Source: Trebonia sp963773105
Lineage (GTDB): Bacteria; Actinomycetota; Actinomycetes; Streptosporangiales; Streptosporangiaceae
Length of the DNA: 64,000 nucleotides
NCBI GenBank assembly: GCA_963773105.1
Contig: CAVZAA010000003.1
Coordinates: 1 to 64,000 of the forward strand
Direction: 5' to 3'
Shown here: one piece after another, positions 35,451 to 44,516 of the stretch
How positions within the stretch are numbered: position 1 is the stretch's first letter
How the letters are laid out: each line of letters opens with the position of its first letter
The notes under the pieces: generated by a model
What the model was told of the DNA's origin: nothing
Database searches by the model: none
What the model saw: the letters and a program-made list of their open reading frames with translations, nothing else
Program-made: the position numbers and the translations under genes

Positions 35451-36233
35451 ATGTCCGGAGTCCGCCGCGTGGTGCCGCTGACGCTCGGCTACATCGACCT
35501 CCCCGAGCACGTCCTCGTGCAGGACGGCTCCGACCAGGAGCTGAGGGTCCCCGTCCCCGGCGTGCTGCTGCGGTGCGATGGCGGCTGGCTGCTCCTCGAC
35601 ACCGGGTTCAACACCGCGCTGATCACCGACCCCGCGCTGCGCCGCCGGTTCTTCGGCGACCCGGCGCTGCGGCCCGTCATCCCCGGGCCGGGCGAGCCGC
35701 TGGCCGAGGCCCTCGACCGCGCGGGCATCGACATCGCCGGCATCCAGGCGGTCGCGGTCAGCCACCTGCACTGGGATCACGCCGGCGGGCTGCGGCACTT
35801 CGCCGACCGCGTGCCGGTGCACGCGCAGCGGGCCGAATACGAGTACGCGACCCAGCCGGGCCCCGAGCCCGAGCTGCACGGAATGTTCCGCATCGACTAC
35901 GACGACCCCAGCATCGACTGGCGGCTCGCCGCGGGCGACGTCGAACTCGCGCCCGGCGTCACCGCCGTGCTGACCGCCGGGCACACGCCCGGTCACCAGA
36001 GCTTCGTGGTCGATCTGGCCGACGGCGGCGGTTTCGTGTTCGCGTTCGACGCCGCCTGCACCACCGACGGGTGCGACCGCGAGGTTCCCGGCGGCCTGAT
36101 CGACGCCACCCCAGAGCAGGGCGCGGCCCAGATCCGCAGGCTCAAGCAGCTCGCGGCCGAGCGCGGCTACCAGCTCATCCCCGGCCACGACCCGGTCGCG
36201 TGGCCGGCCCTCATCGCCTCCCTCTCGGGGTGA
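35451..36233 (+). CDS. Metallo-beta-lactamase fold hydrolase (AHL-lactonase-like)
   Basis: 260-aa MBL-fold protein. The zinc motif 'SHLHWDHAGG' (about 104-113) is the HxHxDH site. A further histidine is in 'LTAGHTPGHQS', the bridging aspartate in 'FAFDAACTTDG', and the last histidine in 'IPGHDP'. The loop order and length match N-acyl-homoserine-lactonase-like enzymes, which open lactone rings, but gamma-lactone or other ester substrates are equally possible in actinobacteria. Start ATG 35451 or 35439. Divergent from the DrrAB unit by about 110 bp. Confidence 0.85.
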   Translation: MSGVRRVVPLTLGYIDLPEHVLVQDGSDQELRVPVPGVLLRCDGGWLLLDTGFNTALITDPALRRRFFGDPALRPVIPGPGEPLAEALDRAGIDIAGIQAVAVSHLHWDHAGGLRHFADRVPVHAQRAEYEYATQPGPEPELHGMFRIDYDDPSIDWRLAAGDVELAPGVTAVLTAGHTPGHQSFVVDLADGGGFVFAFDAACTTDGCDREVPGGLIDATPEQGAAQIRRLKQLAAERGYQLIPGHDPVAWPALIASLSG

Positions 36234-36271
36234 GGGCGCCGTAAGGGAGCGGCGGCTGGCATTCGGCGGCA

Positions 36272-36623
36272 CTTCTTGCTGTTATCCAGTGATAGTTGGC
36301 CGACGTACCGGCCCCGGGGGCCACGGGTCAATAGATGCGTCCCGGTGGGCCACGGGGCCAGTTCGCGAACGCTCCGGTGGCACGCCGGCTACGCCAACGA
36401 CAGGTTGCGGACGCTGTCGGCTACGCCATCGACAGGGTCGCGGATCTGTCAACTACGCCATCGACATCGCCTATTAGTGTCCCTGGCGTAGGCGACAGGT
36501 CACGCTTGGGGTCGCTGGCGTAGGCGACAGGAAGCGCCAGGGTCGGTGGCGTGGGCGAGAGCCTTGGGTGGCGCTCGCGGACAGGCAGGAACGGGCGGCG
36601 TCAGGCGCTTCTTGCTGTTATCC
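36272..36623 (+). repeat. Pair of CTTCTTGCTGTTATCC motifs
   Basis: Identical 16-mers at 36272-36287 and 36608-36623, each preceded by GC-rich sequence. Two more identical copies are at 55687-55702 and 55800-55815. Confidence 0.85.
36386..36575 (+). repeat. Degenerate tandem repeat, about 32-bp unit, six copies
   Basis: Units begin at 36386, 36418, 36450, 36481, 36513 and 36544 (lengths 31-32). Consensus is roughly C-G-G-C-T-[AG]-C-G-C-C/T-A-[NN]-C-GACAGG followed by a variable 12 nt. Units 1-2 are the most alike. It is not a CRISPR: there is no invariant repeat and spacer alternation. Confidence 0.6.
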
Positions 36624-36886
36624 GGTCGGGTGGCTGAGCCGGGAGCGCGGACGGGTTGAGAGCGCGACGGTCCGGTCCCTGACCGTGGTCCTGGCGGTGG
36701 AGCGCATGCGTCGACCTGCTGAACAGCCGGTGAACGCTTCCGACAGGCCTGGCACCCGGCGCTGCGGCCTCCCTGCGGGACCCGAATCCCGGCCTCGCCC
36801 GGCCGTCTACCTGGGGAATGGGCCCCTCCCAGAACTTAGGAATCCCGCCTGTAGAGTGTGGCCCGTGCTGCGGGAGGGAGAGACGC

Positions 36887-38626
36887 GTGGCCGTTCCAGG
36901 CGGGTTCCCCGCACGCGGCCTGTGGCGACGGCCGGGCCTGCGCTGGGCGGACGTGATCGTCGGGGCGGCCCTGCTGTCGCTGCTGTTCGGGCTGCTGAGG
37001 CTCGCCCCCGCGCTTAACGCGCCGTTCCTGCCGAAGACCGCGCCGTCCGCCGTCTCCACCGATCCGGCCAACCTGCCGTACTACGCCGTCAGATCGCTGC
37101 TGCGGATGTTCATCGCGCTGATCTTGTCGGTGATCTTTACCTTCGTCTACGCCACGGCGGCGGCCCGGCTGCGGCGGGCCGAGAAGGTGCTGATCCCGCT
37201 GCTCGACATCCTCCAGTCCGTCCCGGTCCTGGGGTTCCTGTCGGTGACGGTGACCGCGTTCATCGACCTGTTCCCGGGGTCTGAGCTCGGCCTGGAGTGC
37301 GCGTCGATCTTCGCGATCTTCACCGCGATGGCGTGGAACATGACGTTCGCGTTCTACCACTCGCTGATCACCCAGCCCCGCGACCTCGACGAGGCCGCCA
37401 GGATCATGCGGCTGACCCGGTGGCAGCGGTTCTGGCGGCTCGACGTCCCGTCCGGGATGATCCCGCTGGTGTGGAACGGGATGTTGAGCTTCGGCGGCGC
37501 GTGGTTCTTCCTCGCCGCCTCGGAGGCCATCACCGTCCTGAACCACCATTACGCGCTGCCCGGCATCGGGTCTTACGCCGCCGCCGCGATCGAACAGGGG
37601 AACCTGGGCGAGGTGGGCTACGCCATCATCGCCGAGGTTGTGCTCGTGCTCGGGGTGAACTTCCTGTTCTGGCGGCCGGTGACCGCGTGGGCGGAGCGGT
37701 TTCGGGTGGAGGAGTCGGAGAGCGCCGAGAAGCCCCGCAGCCTGGTGCTCGACGTGCTGCGCCGCTCCGACATTCCCGAACTGCTCGGTCGCCCGCTGCG
37801 GCCGGTCGGCCGGCTGCTCGACCGGGCCACCCGCCCGTTCGGGCTGGCCGAGCATCCGCTCACGGTCGCGCGGGCGCGCGAGCGTACCGGGGACGTGTTC
37901 TTCGCCGGGGTGATCACCGTTGTGGTGGCCTACGGGGCCTGGCAGGCCCTGGGCTACGTCCGCGCCACCACCGGCCTCGGTGAATTCGGCTACGCCTTCG
38001 CGCTCGGCGCCGCCACCTTCGCCCGGGTTATGTTCCTGGTCGGCGTCGCCACGGTCATCTGGGTGCCGATCGGGGTCTGGATCGGGATGAGCCCGAAGGT
38101 CACCAGGTTCGCCCAGCCGATCGTCCAGATCCTGGCCGGCTTCCCGGCCAACTTTCTGTTCCCGTTCGCCACCGTGGTGTTCGTGGCCTGGCATCTCTCG
38201 CTTGACGTGGGCGCGGTCCTGCTGATGGCGCTCGGCGCGCAGTGGTACATCCTGTTTAACGTCATCGCCGGCGCCTCCGCGATCCCGTCTGACCTGCGCG
38301 AGGCGATGACGAGCCTGAAGGTGAGCGGCTGGCTGCGGTGGAAGAAGTTCATCCTGCCCTCGATCTTCTCGTCCTATGTCACCGGCGGGATCACCGCCGC
38401 GGGGGGCGCGTGGAATGCCTCGATCGTGGCCGAGCTCGTCGTCTATGGTCACAACCACCTGACCGCCACCGGCCTCGGCGCCTACATCGCCGTGGCGACC
38501 GCGACCGGGAATTTCCCGCACATCCTGGTGGGCGTCTCGGTCATGAGCGTCTACGTAGTCCTTGCCAACAGGCTGCTGTGGCGGCGCCTGTACGCCCTCG
38601 CCGAGCGGAGGTACTCGCTGTCATGA
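36887..38626 (+). CDS. ABC transporter permease, two fused BPD_transp_1 domains
   Basis: 579-aa NitT/TauT-type permease carrying two permease domains in one chain. The first half has its EAA loop in 'RIMRLTRWQRFWRLDVPSGMIPLVWNGM' and the second in 'TSLKVSGWLRWKKFILPSIFSSYVTGG', joined by a polar linker of about 80 residues ('ERFRVEESESAEKPR' to 'ARERTGDVF'). The usual arrangement is one domain per chain with a homodimer, so the fusion gives a pseudo-heterodimer. GTG at 36887 is set by GGAGGGAG 6 nt upstream; the open frame from 36818 is spurious. Overlaps the ATPase gene (ATGA). No substrate-binding protein gene is adjacent. Confidence 0.88.
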   Translation: MAVPGGFPARGLWRRPGLRWADVIVGAALLSLLFGLLRLAPALNAPFLPKTAPSAVSTDPANLPYYAVRSLLRMFIALILSVIFTFVYATAAARLRRAEKVLIPLLDILQSVPVLGFLSVTVTAFIDLFPGSELGLECASIFAIFTAMAWNMTFAFYHSLITQPRDLDEAARIMRLTRWQRFWRLDVPSGMIPLVWNGMLSFGGAWFFLAASEAITVLNHHYALPGIGSYAAAAIEQGNLGEVGYAIIAEVVLVLGVNFLFWRPVTAWAERFRVEESESAEKPRSLVLDVLRRSDIPELLGRPLRPVGRLLDRATRPFGLAEHPLTVARARERTGDVFFAGVITVVVAYGAWQALGYVRATTGLGEFGYAFALGAATFARVMFLVGVATVIWVPIGVWIGMSPKVTRFAQPIVQILAGFPANFLFPFATVVFVAWHLSLDVGAVLLMALGAQWYILFNVIAGASAIPSDLREAMTSLKVSGWLRWKKFILPSIFSSYVTGGITAAGGAWNASIVAELVVYGHNHLTATGLGAYIAVATATGNFPHILVGVSVMSVYVVLANRLLWRRLYALAERRYSLS

Positions 38627-39993
38627 CCGCCATGCCCAAGACCGGTCCCGTGATCATCACGGCCGAGGCCGTGACCAAGGCGTTCACCACCCCGGAGGGC
38701 GGCGCGCTGCCCGTCCTCGACGACATCAGCTTCACCCTCGCCGAGGGCGAGATCGTCGCGCTGCTCGGCAAGTCGGGGTCGGGGAAGTCCACCCTGCTGC
38801 GCTGCGTGGCCGGGCTGATCGCCCCCTCCTCGGGTATCGTCGCCTACCGCGGCACCCCGCTCACCGGGGCCAACCCGGGCGTGTCGATGGTCTTCCAAAC
38901 CTTCGCGCTGCTGCCCTGGCTCACCGTCCAGCAGAACGTCGAGCTCGGCCTCGAGGCCCGCGGCGTCCCGGAGGCGGAGCGAGCCGAGCGGGCGCTCAAG
39001 GCGATCGACACGATCGGTCTCGACGGCTTCGAGTCCGCGTACCCCAAGGAGCTGTCCGGCGGCATGCGGCAGCGGGTCGGCTTCGCCCGCGCGATCGTCA
39101 CCGAGCCGGACGCGCTGCTGATGGACGAGCCGTTCTCCGCCCTCGACGTGCTGACGGCCGAGAACCTGCGCGGCGAGCTGGTCAAGGTGTGGGAGGGGCG
39201 CGGGGCGCCGGTAAAGTCCATCCTCATCGTGACCCACAACATCGAGGAGGCGGTGCTGCTGGCCGATCGGGTGCTGGTGCTTTCTTCCAATCCCGGCCGG
39301 ATCAGGGCGGAGCTCTCGGTGGAGCTGCCCCGGCCACGGGACCGGCACGCGCCGCGCTTCGAGGCCCTGGTCGACACCATCTACGGCATTCTCACCGGCC
39401 GAGAGCAGCCGGCCGAGGATGCCATCTCGGTCGCGGCCGACGCGCAGCCGACGACCGGCGCAGGCGCGACGACGCGACGTCAGCCCGCCGCGACCCCGAT
39501 GAACACGCCGCTGCCTGCCGTCAGCCCCGGCGGCCTGGCCGGGCTGCTTGAAATCCTGGCCGCCCGCGGCGGCAAGGACGGCCTGGCCGAGATCGCCGAC
39601 GACCTCAGCTTCGAGATCGACGACCTGCTGCCGCTGACCGACGCCGCCCTGTTGCTGCGGATGGCCGTCATCGACGGCTCGGACCTCGAGCTGACCCCCG
39701 ACGGCAAGGAGTTCGCCGCCGCCGACATCCTCACCAGCAAGCAGCTGTTCGCCCGGCACGCCGCCAGGGACGCCCCCCTGGTCCGCGCCATCGTCCAGGC
39801 CCTCGCCGCCACCGAGGACCACACGCTGCGGGCCGGCTTCTTCATCGACTTGCTCCGGCGCGGCTTCTCCCCGGCCGAGGCCCGCAGCCAACTGGACACC
39901 GCGATCGACTGGGGCCGCTACGGCGAGCTGTACGACTACGACAGCGACGACGACGAGCTCACCCTGGAACCGGGCGCCCAGGACAAACTGTGA
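38623..39993 (+). CDS. ABC ATP-binding protein with AAA-associated C-terminal domain
   Basis: 456 aa. N-terminal NitT/TauT-type ATPase: Walker A 'GKSGSGKST', Q-loop 'VFQTFALLPWL', signature 'LSGGMRQRVGFA', Walker B 'DALLMDEPFSALD', H-loop 'IVTHNIEEA'. After a linker (280-310) comes a 140-residue winged-helix-like AAA-associated domain ('GGLAGLLEILAARGGKDGLAEIADDLSFEIDDLLPLTDAA') of the kind found on these ATPases, followed by an acidic tail. That domain probably regulates activity or senses a ligand. Substrate unknown; anion or sulfonate-type compounds fit the family. Confidence 0.9.
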   Translation: MTAMPKTGPVIITAEAVTKAFTTPEGGALPVLDDISFTLAEGEIVALLGKSGSGKSTLLRCVAGLIAPSSGIVAYRGTPLTGANPGVSMVFQTFALLPWLTVQQNVELGLEARGVPEAERAERALKAIDTIGLDGFESAYPKELSGGMRQRVGFARAIVTEPDALLMDEPFSALDVLTAENLRGELVKVWEGRGAPVKSILIVTHNIEEAVLLADRVLVLSSNPGRIRAELSVELPRPRDRHAPRFEALVDTIYGILTGREQPAEDAISVAADAQPTTGAGATTRRQPAATPMNTPLPAVSPGGLAGLLEILAARGGKDGLAEIADDLSFEIDDLLPLTDAALLLRMAVIDGSDLELTPDGKEFAAADILTSKQLFARHAARDAPLVRAIVQALAATEDHTLRAGFFIDLLRRGFSPAEARSQLDTAIDWGRYGELYDYDSDDDELTLEPGAQDKL

Positions 39994-40001
39994 CTGGTGC
40001 C

Positions 40002-40022
40002 GCCGCCAGAGTCACTGGCGGC
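40002..40022. terminator. Hairpin after the ABC operon
   Basis: Perfect 8-bp arms GCCGCCAG (40002-40009) and CTGGCGGC (40015-40022), 9 bp after the stop codon, between convergent genes. Confidence 0.6.
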
Positions 40023-40045
40023 CGTTCGAGCTAAGGGTCTAGGTT

Positions 40046-40651
40046 TTAGGGGTGAAGATTTTCGGCCGACTCGCGTCTGAGCTCGCGGAGTCGATAGATG
40101 ACGAAGGCAACGATCGCAAGCACGACAACGACGGCGGTGACGTAACCCGCCACTGACAGGTCGCTGGCGACGCGGCTCCAAGCCGGGCCGACGGCGTAGC
40201 CGATGCTCGACATCGCCGCCACGTAGACCACGGTGCCGATCAGGCTGAGGACACCGAACCGCAGGGCCGGCACTCCGGCGATGCCGGCCACCAGCGAGGT
40301 GAACGAGCGCAGGAGTGGGAGCACCCGGCCGACGGGGATGGCCCAGCCACCGCGGCCGGCCAGGAATTGCTCCGCTCGGCTGATATCCCGCCGGGAGATG
40401 AGCAGGTACCGGCCCAGCCGCTCGATCACCGGCCGCTCGGCCACCCGTCCGACCGCGTAGGACACGTAGGAGCCGGCCAACTCGGCCAGGGTGCCGATGA
40501 TGATGACCAGCGCCAGGTTCAGGTGGCCCTGGTAGGCCAGCACCCCCGCGAACCCGAAGATCACCTCCGACGAGATCGGGATGCAGCACGCCTCGAGGAA
40601 GGCGAGCACGATCAGCGCCGGGTAGCCGGCGTGAATGAGAAACCCCTGCAT
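40046..40651 (-). CDS. DedA family membrane protein
   Basis: 201-aa DedA/VTT protein. The conserved core is 'GTLAELAGSYVSYAVGR' and 'GRVLPLLRSFTSLVAGIAGVPALRFGVLSLIG', which contains the arginine essential in this family; re-entrant loops flank it. Family members act as lipid scramblases/flippases, for example for undecaprenyl phosphate carriers, and affect membrane homeostasis. ATG at 40651 follows GAGGGG. Confidence 0.9.
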   Translation of the reverse strand: MQGFLIHAGYPALIVLAFLEACCIPISSEVIFGFAGVLAYQGHLNLALVIIIGTLAELAGSYVSYAVGRVAERPVIERLGRYLLISRRDISRAEQFLAGRGGWAIPVGRVLPLLRSFTSLVAGIAGVPALRFGVLSLIGTVVYVAAMSSIGYAVGPAWSRVASDLSVAGYVTAVVVVLAIVAFVIYRLRELRRESAENLHP

Positions 40652-40680
40652 GGCTGACCCCTCAGGCCCGGTAGTCAGTT

Positions 40681-41490
40681 TCAGCGGTGATGAGCGTGCG
40701 GCCTCGCCTGCATCACCGGCCGTTGGATGTCACTTCTAGTGACGGTGAGGTAGCAGACTCCCAGCGCGACCGCGATCGTCATGATCACCGCGATCCGGAG
40801 ATCGCCGAAGCCGGCGCCGCTGAGCGCGGTCGGCTTGCTGAGATAGTCGGCCACCGAGGCGCCCAGCGGCCGGGTGACCACGTAGGCGAACCAGAAGGCG
40901 AGGATCGGGTTCATCCGGAACTGCCACCAGGCCACGGCCGGAATCGCGATGATGATGGCGAACAGGAACACAGAAGACAGGTAGCCGAGGTGGAACGTGA
41001 CCGCGGTGAGATCGCCGAGGGCGGTGCCGAGCGCGAACGTCGCGAACACGGTGGCCCAGTAGAAGCACTCCCGGCGCGTGGTGGTGATGCTGTGAATCGA
41101 GAGCGTGCCCTCGCTGCGGTACCAGAACCAGAACACGCCCGCCAGCACCAGGGCCCACAGAATCGTCGTCGCCGCGTACGGCAGGCCGAAGGTGAGGTGC
41201 AGCGTGTCGGATACGCCGGTGCCGAAGATGGCGATCGCGTAGGCCAGGAACCAGTAGGCGGCGGCGGTGTAGCGGCGGGTTCTGAACTGCCAGAACAGCC
41301 CGATGGCGAGCACCCCCACCTCCACCACGGCGCCCACCGCGTGGCTGCCGAGGGCCAGGTAGTCCGAGGTCGCCTCGCCGCCGGCGGTGGTGAGGAGCTT
41401 GATCACCCAGAACACCAGGGCGATCTCGGGAACCTTGGCCGCGGCCGGTGCGCCGAACAGCTGAGTTGTCCCGCGCGTCCGGGAAACCAT
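40681..41490 (-). CDS. COG4705-like repeat membrane protein
   Basis: About 269 aa with eight predicted helices in two repeats. Each half contains a matching motif: 'VIKLLTTAGGEATSDYLA' near the start and 'YVVTRPLGASVADYLSKP' near the end, typical of the COG4705 uncharacterised membrane-anchored family. The histidine-rich C-terminus reads 'RPHAHHR'. Function unknown. GGAGG 8 nt before the ATG at 41490 decides the start over a GTG at 41496. Confidence 0.8.
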   Translation of the reverse strand: MVSRTRGTTQLFGAPAAAKVPEIALVFWVIKLLTTAGGEATSDYLALGSHAVGAVVEVGVLAIGLFWQFRTRRYTAAAYWFLAYAIAIFGTGVSDTLHLTFGLPYAATTILWALVLAGVFWFWYRSEGTLSIHSITTTRRECFYWATVFATFALGTALGDLTAVTFHLGYLSSVFLFAIIIAIPAVAWWQFRMNPILAFWFAYVVTRPLGASVADYLSKPTALSGAGFGDLRIAVIMTIAVALGVCYLTVTRSDIQRPVMQARPHAHHR

Positions 41491-41657
41491 GCTCACATCC
41501 TCCAGTTACGGCGGTCGGGTGACGGTAGGCAACGGTAGACCGCCCTACCCGGTCAGGGAAACATCCCTAAGGACCATATCCGCCGCCCCCGGCTCATCCT
41601 CTAGGCGGACGGTGATCGCGGGTACGCTGCCGGTAAGTAATCACGAAGGACGCGGCA

Positions 41658-42896
41658 TTGAGCACACTGACTGAGTTCATCGGGCTGCAGCGGACCGAGC
41701 TCCAGCCACCCGAGGAGATCACTGGCGGGCTGGTCAGCCGAGGCATCCGGCTCGCGCTCACGCACCGGGTAACCGCCGACGCGGTTGCGGCCGCGGTGCT
41801 GCTTGCCCTGTCGACCGTGTGGCTGGTCGGCTCGCCGTTCGCCCGGCTGGACACGGCGCTCATCCAGGCCGCGCTCATCGGCGTGCTCGCGTTCCGCCGG
41901 GTCTGGCCGACCGGGGTCTTCCTGGCGGCGGCCGCCATCGCGTTCGCCCAGTGGCTGCTGAACGTCCCCCTGCTGGGCGACGTGGCGCTGCTCGTCGCCC
42001 TCTACACGGTCGCCGCGCACGAGTCCCGGGCCCGCTCCGCCGCTGCCGCCGGGCTGCTCGAGGCGGGAGTGATCATGGCGACGGTCCGGTGGGACCCAGC
42101 CGGGACGGGTCCGCGCTCGCTGTTGTTCCTGACCGCGACCGTGGTGGCGGCGCTGTTCGCCGGGCGGACGGTGGCCTCAGGCAGCCGGTACCTGGCCTGG
42201 ATGGACGAGCGCGCCCGGCGGCTTGAGATCGAGCGGGACCAGCAGGCGGCGATCGCGGCGGCGGCCGAGCGCACCCGGATCGCCAGGGAACTGCATGACA
42301 TCGTGTCGCACAGCCTGTCGGTCGTCATCACGCTGGCCGACGCGGCCGCCGTCGTCGGCCGGGCCGACCCCGACCGCGGCGTGGAGGCGATGGCAGAGGT
42401 CTCCGAGGTCGGCCGCAGCGCCCTGTCGGATATGCGAGCGATGTTCGGGGTGCTGCGGGATAGCGAGCCGCTGCCGGGGCTGGAGCCGCAGCCGGGCGTG
42501 GCCGGCCTCGCCGCGCTGGCCGAGCGGATCAGGGCCACCGGACTGGCGGTCGACCTGGTTATCGAGGGCACGCCGTTCCCGCTGGGCGCCGCCGCGGAGC
42601 TGACCGTGTACCGCATCGTTCAGGAGGCGCTGACGAACACGATCCGGCATGCGGCAGCCGCCCGCGCGTCGGTCACGATCAGTTACGACGCTCCGCGAGT
42701 GCAGGTTTGGGTCGGCGACGACGGGACCGCTCCCCCGCCGTCCGTGCCGGTGGACCAGCGCGGGCACGGAATCGACGGGATGCGCGAGCGCGCGGCGCTG
42801 CACGGTGGCACCCTGCTGGCCGGCCCGGCCCCCGGCGGCGGCTGGGCAGTCTCGGCCACCCTGCGCTGCGCCCAGCCTGCGGGGCAGGCAGCGTGA
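41658..42896 (+). CDS. NarL-class sensor histidine kinase
   Basis: 412 aa. Four to five membrane helices (about 40-165), then HisKA_3 with the phospho-acceptor in 'RIARELHDIVSHSLSVVI' (about 212), a dimerisation helix and an HATPase_c domain: N-box 'IVQEALTNTIRHA' and G-box 'RGHGIDGMRERAALHGG'. The short extracellular loops suggest sensing within the membrane. TTG start at 41658 preceded by AAGGA. Overlaps the response regulator by GTGA. Confidence 0.9.
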   Translation: MSTLTEFIGLQRTELQPPEEITGGLVSRGIRLALTHRVTADAVAAAVLLALSTVWLVGSPFARLDTALIQAALIGVLAFRRVWPTGVFLAAAAIAFAQWLLNVPLLGDVALLVALYTVAAHESRARSAAAAGLLEAGVIMATVRWDPAGTGPRSLLFLTATVVAALFAGRTVASGSRYLAWMDERARRLEIERDQQAAIAAAAERTRIARELHDIVSHSLSVVITLADAAAVVGRADPDRGVEAMAEVSEVGRSALSDMRAMFGVLRDSEPLPGLEPQPGVAGLAALAERIRATGLAVDLVIEGTPFPLGAAAELTVYRIVQEALTNTIRHAAAARASVTISYDAPRVQVWVGDDGTAPPPSVPVDQRGHGIDGMRERAALHGGTLLAGPAPGGGWAVSATLRCAQPAGQAA

Positions 42897-43573
42897 TCTC
42901 CGTGCTGCTGGCGGACGACCAGCCGCTGCTGCGCCGCGGCTTCCGCATGATCCTGGAGGCGGAAGACGGCCTGACCGTCGCCGGGGAGGCCGGCGACGGC
43001 GCCGAGGCCGTCGATATCGCCCTGCGCTGCAAGCCCGACGTCGTGCTGATGGACATCCGGATGCCAGGCACCGACGGGATCGAGGCGACCCGCCGGATCA
43101 CGGCGGCCCAGCCCGGCGTGCGGGTGCTCGTGCTCACCACCTTCGACCTCGACGAGTACGCCTTCGGCGCGCTGCAGGCGGGCGCCAGCGGCTTCCTCCT
43201 CAAAGACGTGCGCCCGGCCGAACTGGTCGCCGCCGTCCGCACCGTCGCATCGGGCGACGCCGTGGTCTCGCCCCGGGTGACCCGCCGCCTGCTCGAGGAG
43301 TACGCGCAGCAGCTCCCGGTGGCCGACGCCCAGCGGGCCAGCCGCTATCCGCAGCTTTCGGCGCTGACCGAGCGCGAGCGCGAGGTGCTTGCGGTGGTGG
43401 CGCAGGGGCTGTCCAACACCGAGATCGCCGCGTCGCTGTACGTCTCCGAGACGACCGTGAAGTCCCACGTGGGCCGTATCCTGGCCAAGCTAGGGCTGCG
43501 GGACCGGGTACAGATCGTGGTCCTGGCCTACGAGTCGGGATTGGTAAGGCCGGGAAAATCAAAATCAGTGTGA
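42893..43573 (+). CDS. NarL/LuxR-family response regulator
   Basis: 226 aa. Receiver with acidic pair 'LLADDQP', phospho-acceptor D in 'DVVLMDIRMPG', and K in 'GFLLKDV'. Then a GerE/LuxR HTH 'LSALTEREREVLAVVAQGLSNTEIAASLYVSETTVKSHVGRILAKLGLRDRVQ'. Partner of the kinase just upstream. The final codons 'PGKSKSV' lie in GGGAAAATCAAAATCAG, which resembles the end of the DUF998 gene and part of the dispersed palindrome, so an element may have been inserted at this 3' end too. Confidence 0.93.
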   Translation: MISVLLADDQPLLRRGFRMILEAEDGLTVAGEAGDGAEAVDIALRCKPDVVLMDIRMPGTDGIEATRRITAAQPGVRVLVLTTFDLDEYAFGALQAGASGFLLKDVRPAELVAAVRTVASGDAVVSPRVTRRLLEEYAQQLPVADAQRASRYPQLSALTEREREVLAVVAQGLSNTEIAASLYVSETTVKSHVGRILAKLGLRDRVQIVVLAYESGLVRPGKSKSV

Positions 43574-43747
43574 CTAACGGACCCGGGCGCTGCCTAACCG
43601 TTTGATGCCCCGGCGCATCGGGTCGGCGTAGCCATGCGGCGTACTCCCGTGGTGGTATCAGGTGCTCGGCCGTAGGCATGAGGTGCAGGCGGAAAGCGCT
43701 CCTGCCGGCTGACGACAAGGGCTCCGTCGTCCGGCAGCATCGCTTCC

Positions 43748-44374
43748 ATGACGACATACGACGTGAGCAAGACCCGGCCGGCACGACGGGGCGGTACCGG
43801 CATAACGCTCCGTGCGTTCCGTTTCAACGCGGCGGCGAACCACATCATGTTTGCCGGGCGGCGCGGCCGGGTGTACGACAGGATCGTCGAGCTGACCGGC
43901 GTGCGGCCGGGGGACTCGGTGCTGGACGTCGGGTCGAGCAGCGGGTATCTCGCCCGACGGCTGGCGGCCGTAGACCCGTCGGTCAGGGTCACCGGGGTGG
44001 ATCCGTCGGAGCCGGCCATTGCCTACGCGCGGCGGCACGCCCGCCCGAGCATGACATTCACCGTCGGCATCGCGCAGAACCTCGGTCTGCCGGACGCGTC
44101 GTTCGACGTCGTCACCTGCACGCTCGCGATGCACCATATTCCCCGATGGCAGCGCCAGGCCGCCTTCGCAGAGATGTACCGGGTGACCCGGCCGGGCGGC
44201 CGCCTGCTGATGGCGGACATGGAACCGCTGTTGCTTTCCCGTGGCCGGGACGACACCACCGACCCGATGGTGGACATGGCCGCGGCGGCCGGGTACCAGG
44301 TCGAGACCTGGGGCAAGCTGCCGCTGCTGCGCTATATCGTGACCGTCCGCCCGTTCCATGAGTTAGAGGAATAG
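43748..44374 (+). CDS. SAM-dependent methyltransferase (class I)
   Basis: 208 aa. Motif I 'VLDVGSSSGYLARRL' binds SAM, with acidic residue in 'VTGVDPSEPAIAYAR' and motif IV-like 'FDVVTCTLAMHHI'. UbiE/Methyltransf_11-type. Acceptor substrate unknown. No clear ribosome site before the ATG. The stretch 43574-43747 upstream holds no gene. Confidence 0.85.
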   Translation: MTTYDVSKTRPARRGGTGITLRAFRFNAAANHIMFAGRRGRVYDRIVELTGVRPGDSVLDVGSSSGYLARRLAAVDPSVRVTGVDPSEPAIAYARRHARPSMTFTVGIAQNLGLPDASFDVVTCTLAMHHIPRWQRQAAFAEMYRVTRPGGRLLMADMEPLLLSRGRDDTTDPMVDMAAAAGYQVETWGKLPLLRYIVTVRPFHELEE

Positions 44375-44516
44375 ACGCCCGGGTTCTGATGATTTACCCG
44401 ACGGTAGCCTCGGCTTGGCGAGCGTGCAGGGAACGCGGTTGCGTAAAGTTTTGCTGACAAGGTGAGACCGCACGCCAGCCGGCATCGGACCTACCTCTAT
44501 CGAACGGAGATTCACG

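Larger units (their letters stand above)
36234..36886. other. 650-bp gene-free, repeat-rich gap
   Basis: No credible ORF. It contains two copies of a 16-bp motif (36272-36287, 36608-36623) that also occurs as a pair near 55.7 kb, enclosing a block of degenerate 32-bp tandem units (36386-36575). Immediately before 36887 there is a strong GGAGGGAG ribosome site. Promoter of the following ABC operon should lie near 36830. Confidence 0.6.

Noticed and set aside
36386..36575. CRISPR-like array
   Set aside because: Units of about 32 bp are all degenerate, with no constant repeat separated by unique spacers and no cas genes nearby.
36836..38521. Long minus-strand frame opposite the fused permease
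   Set aside because: His/Arg/Asp/Gly-rich mirror of a membrane protein gene; no domain, no ribosome site.
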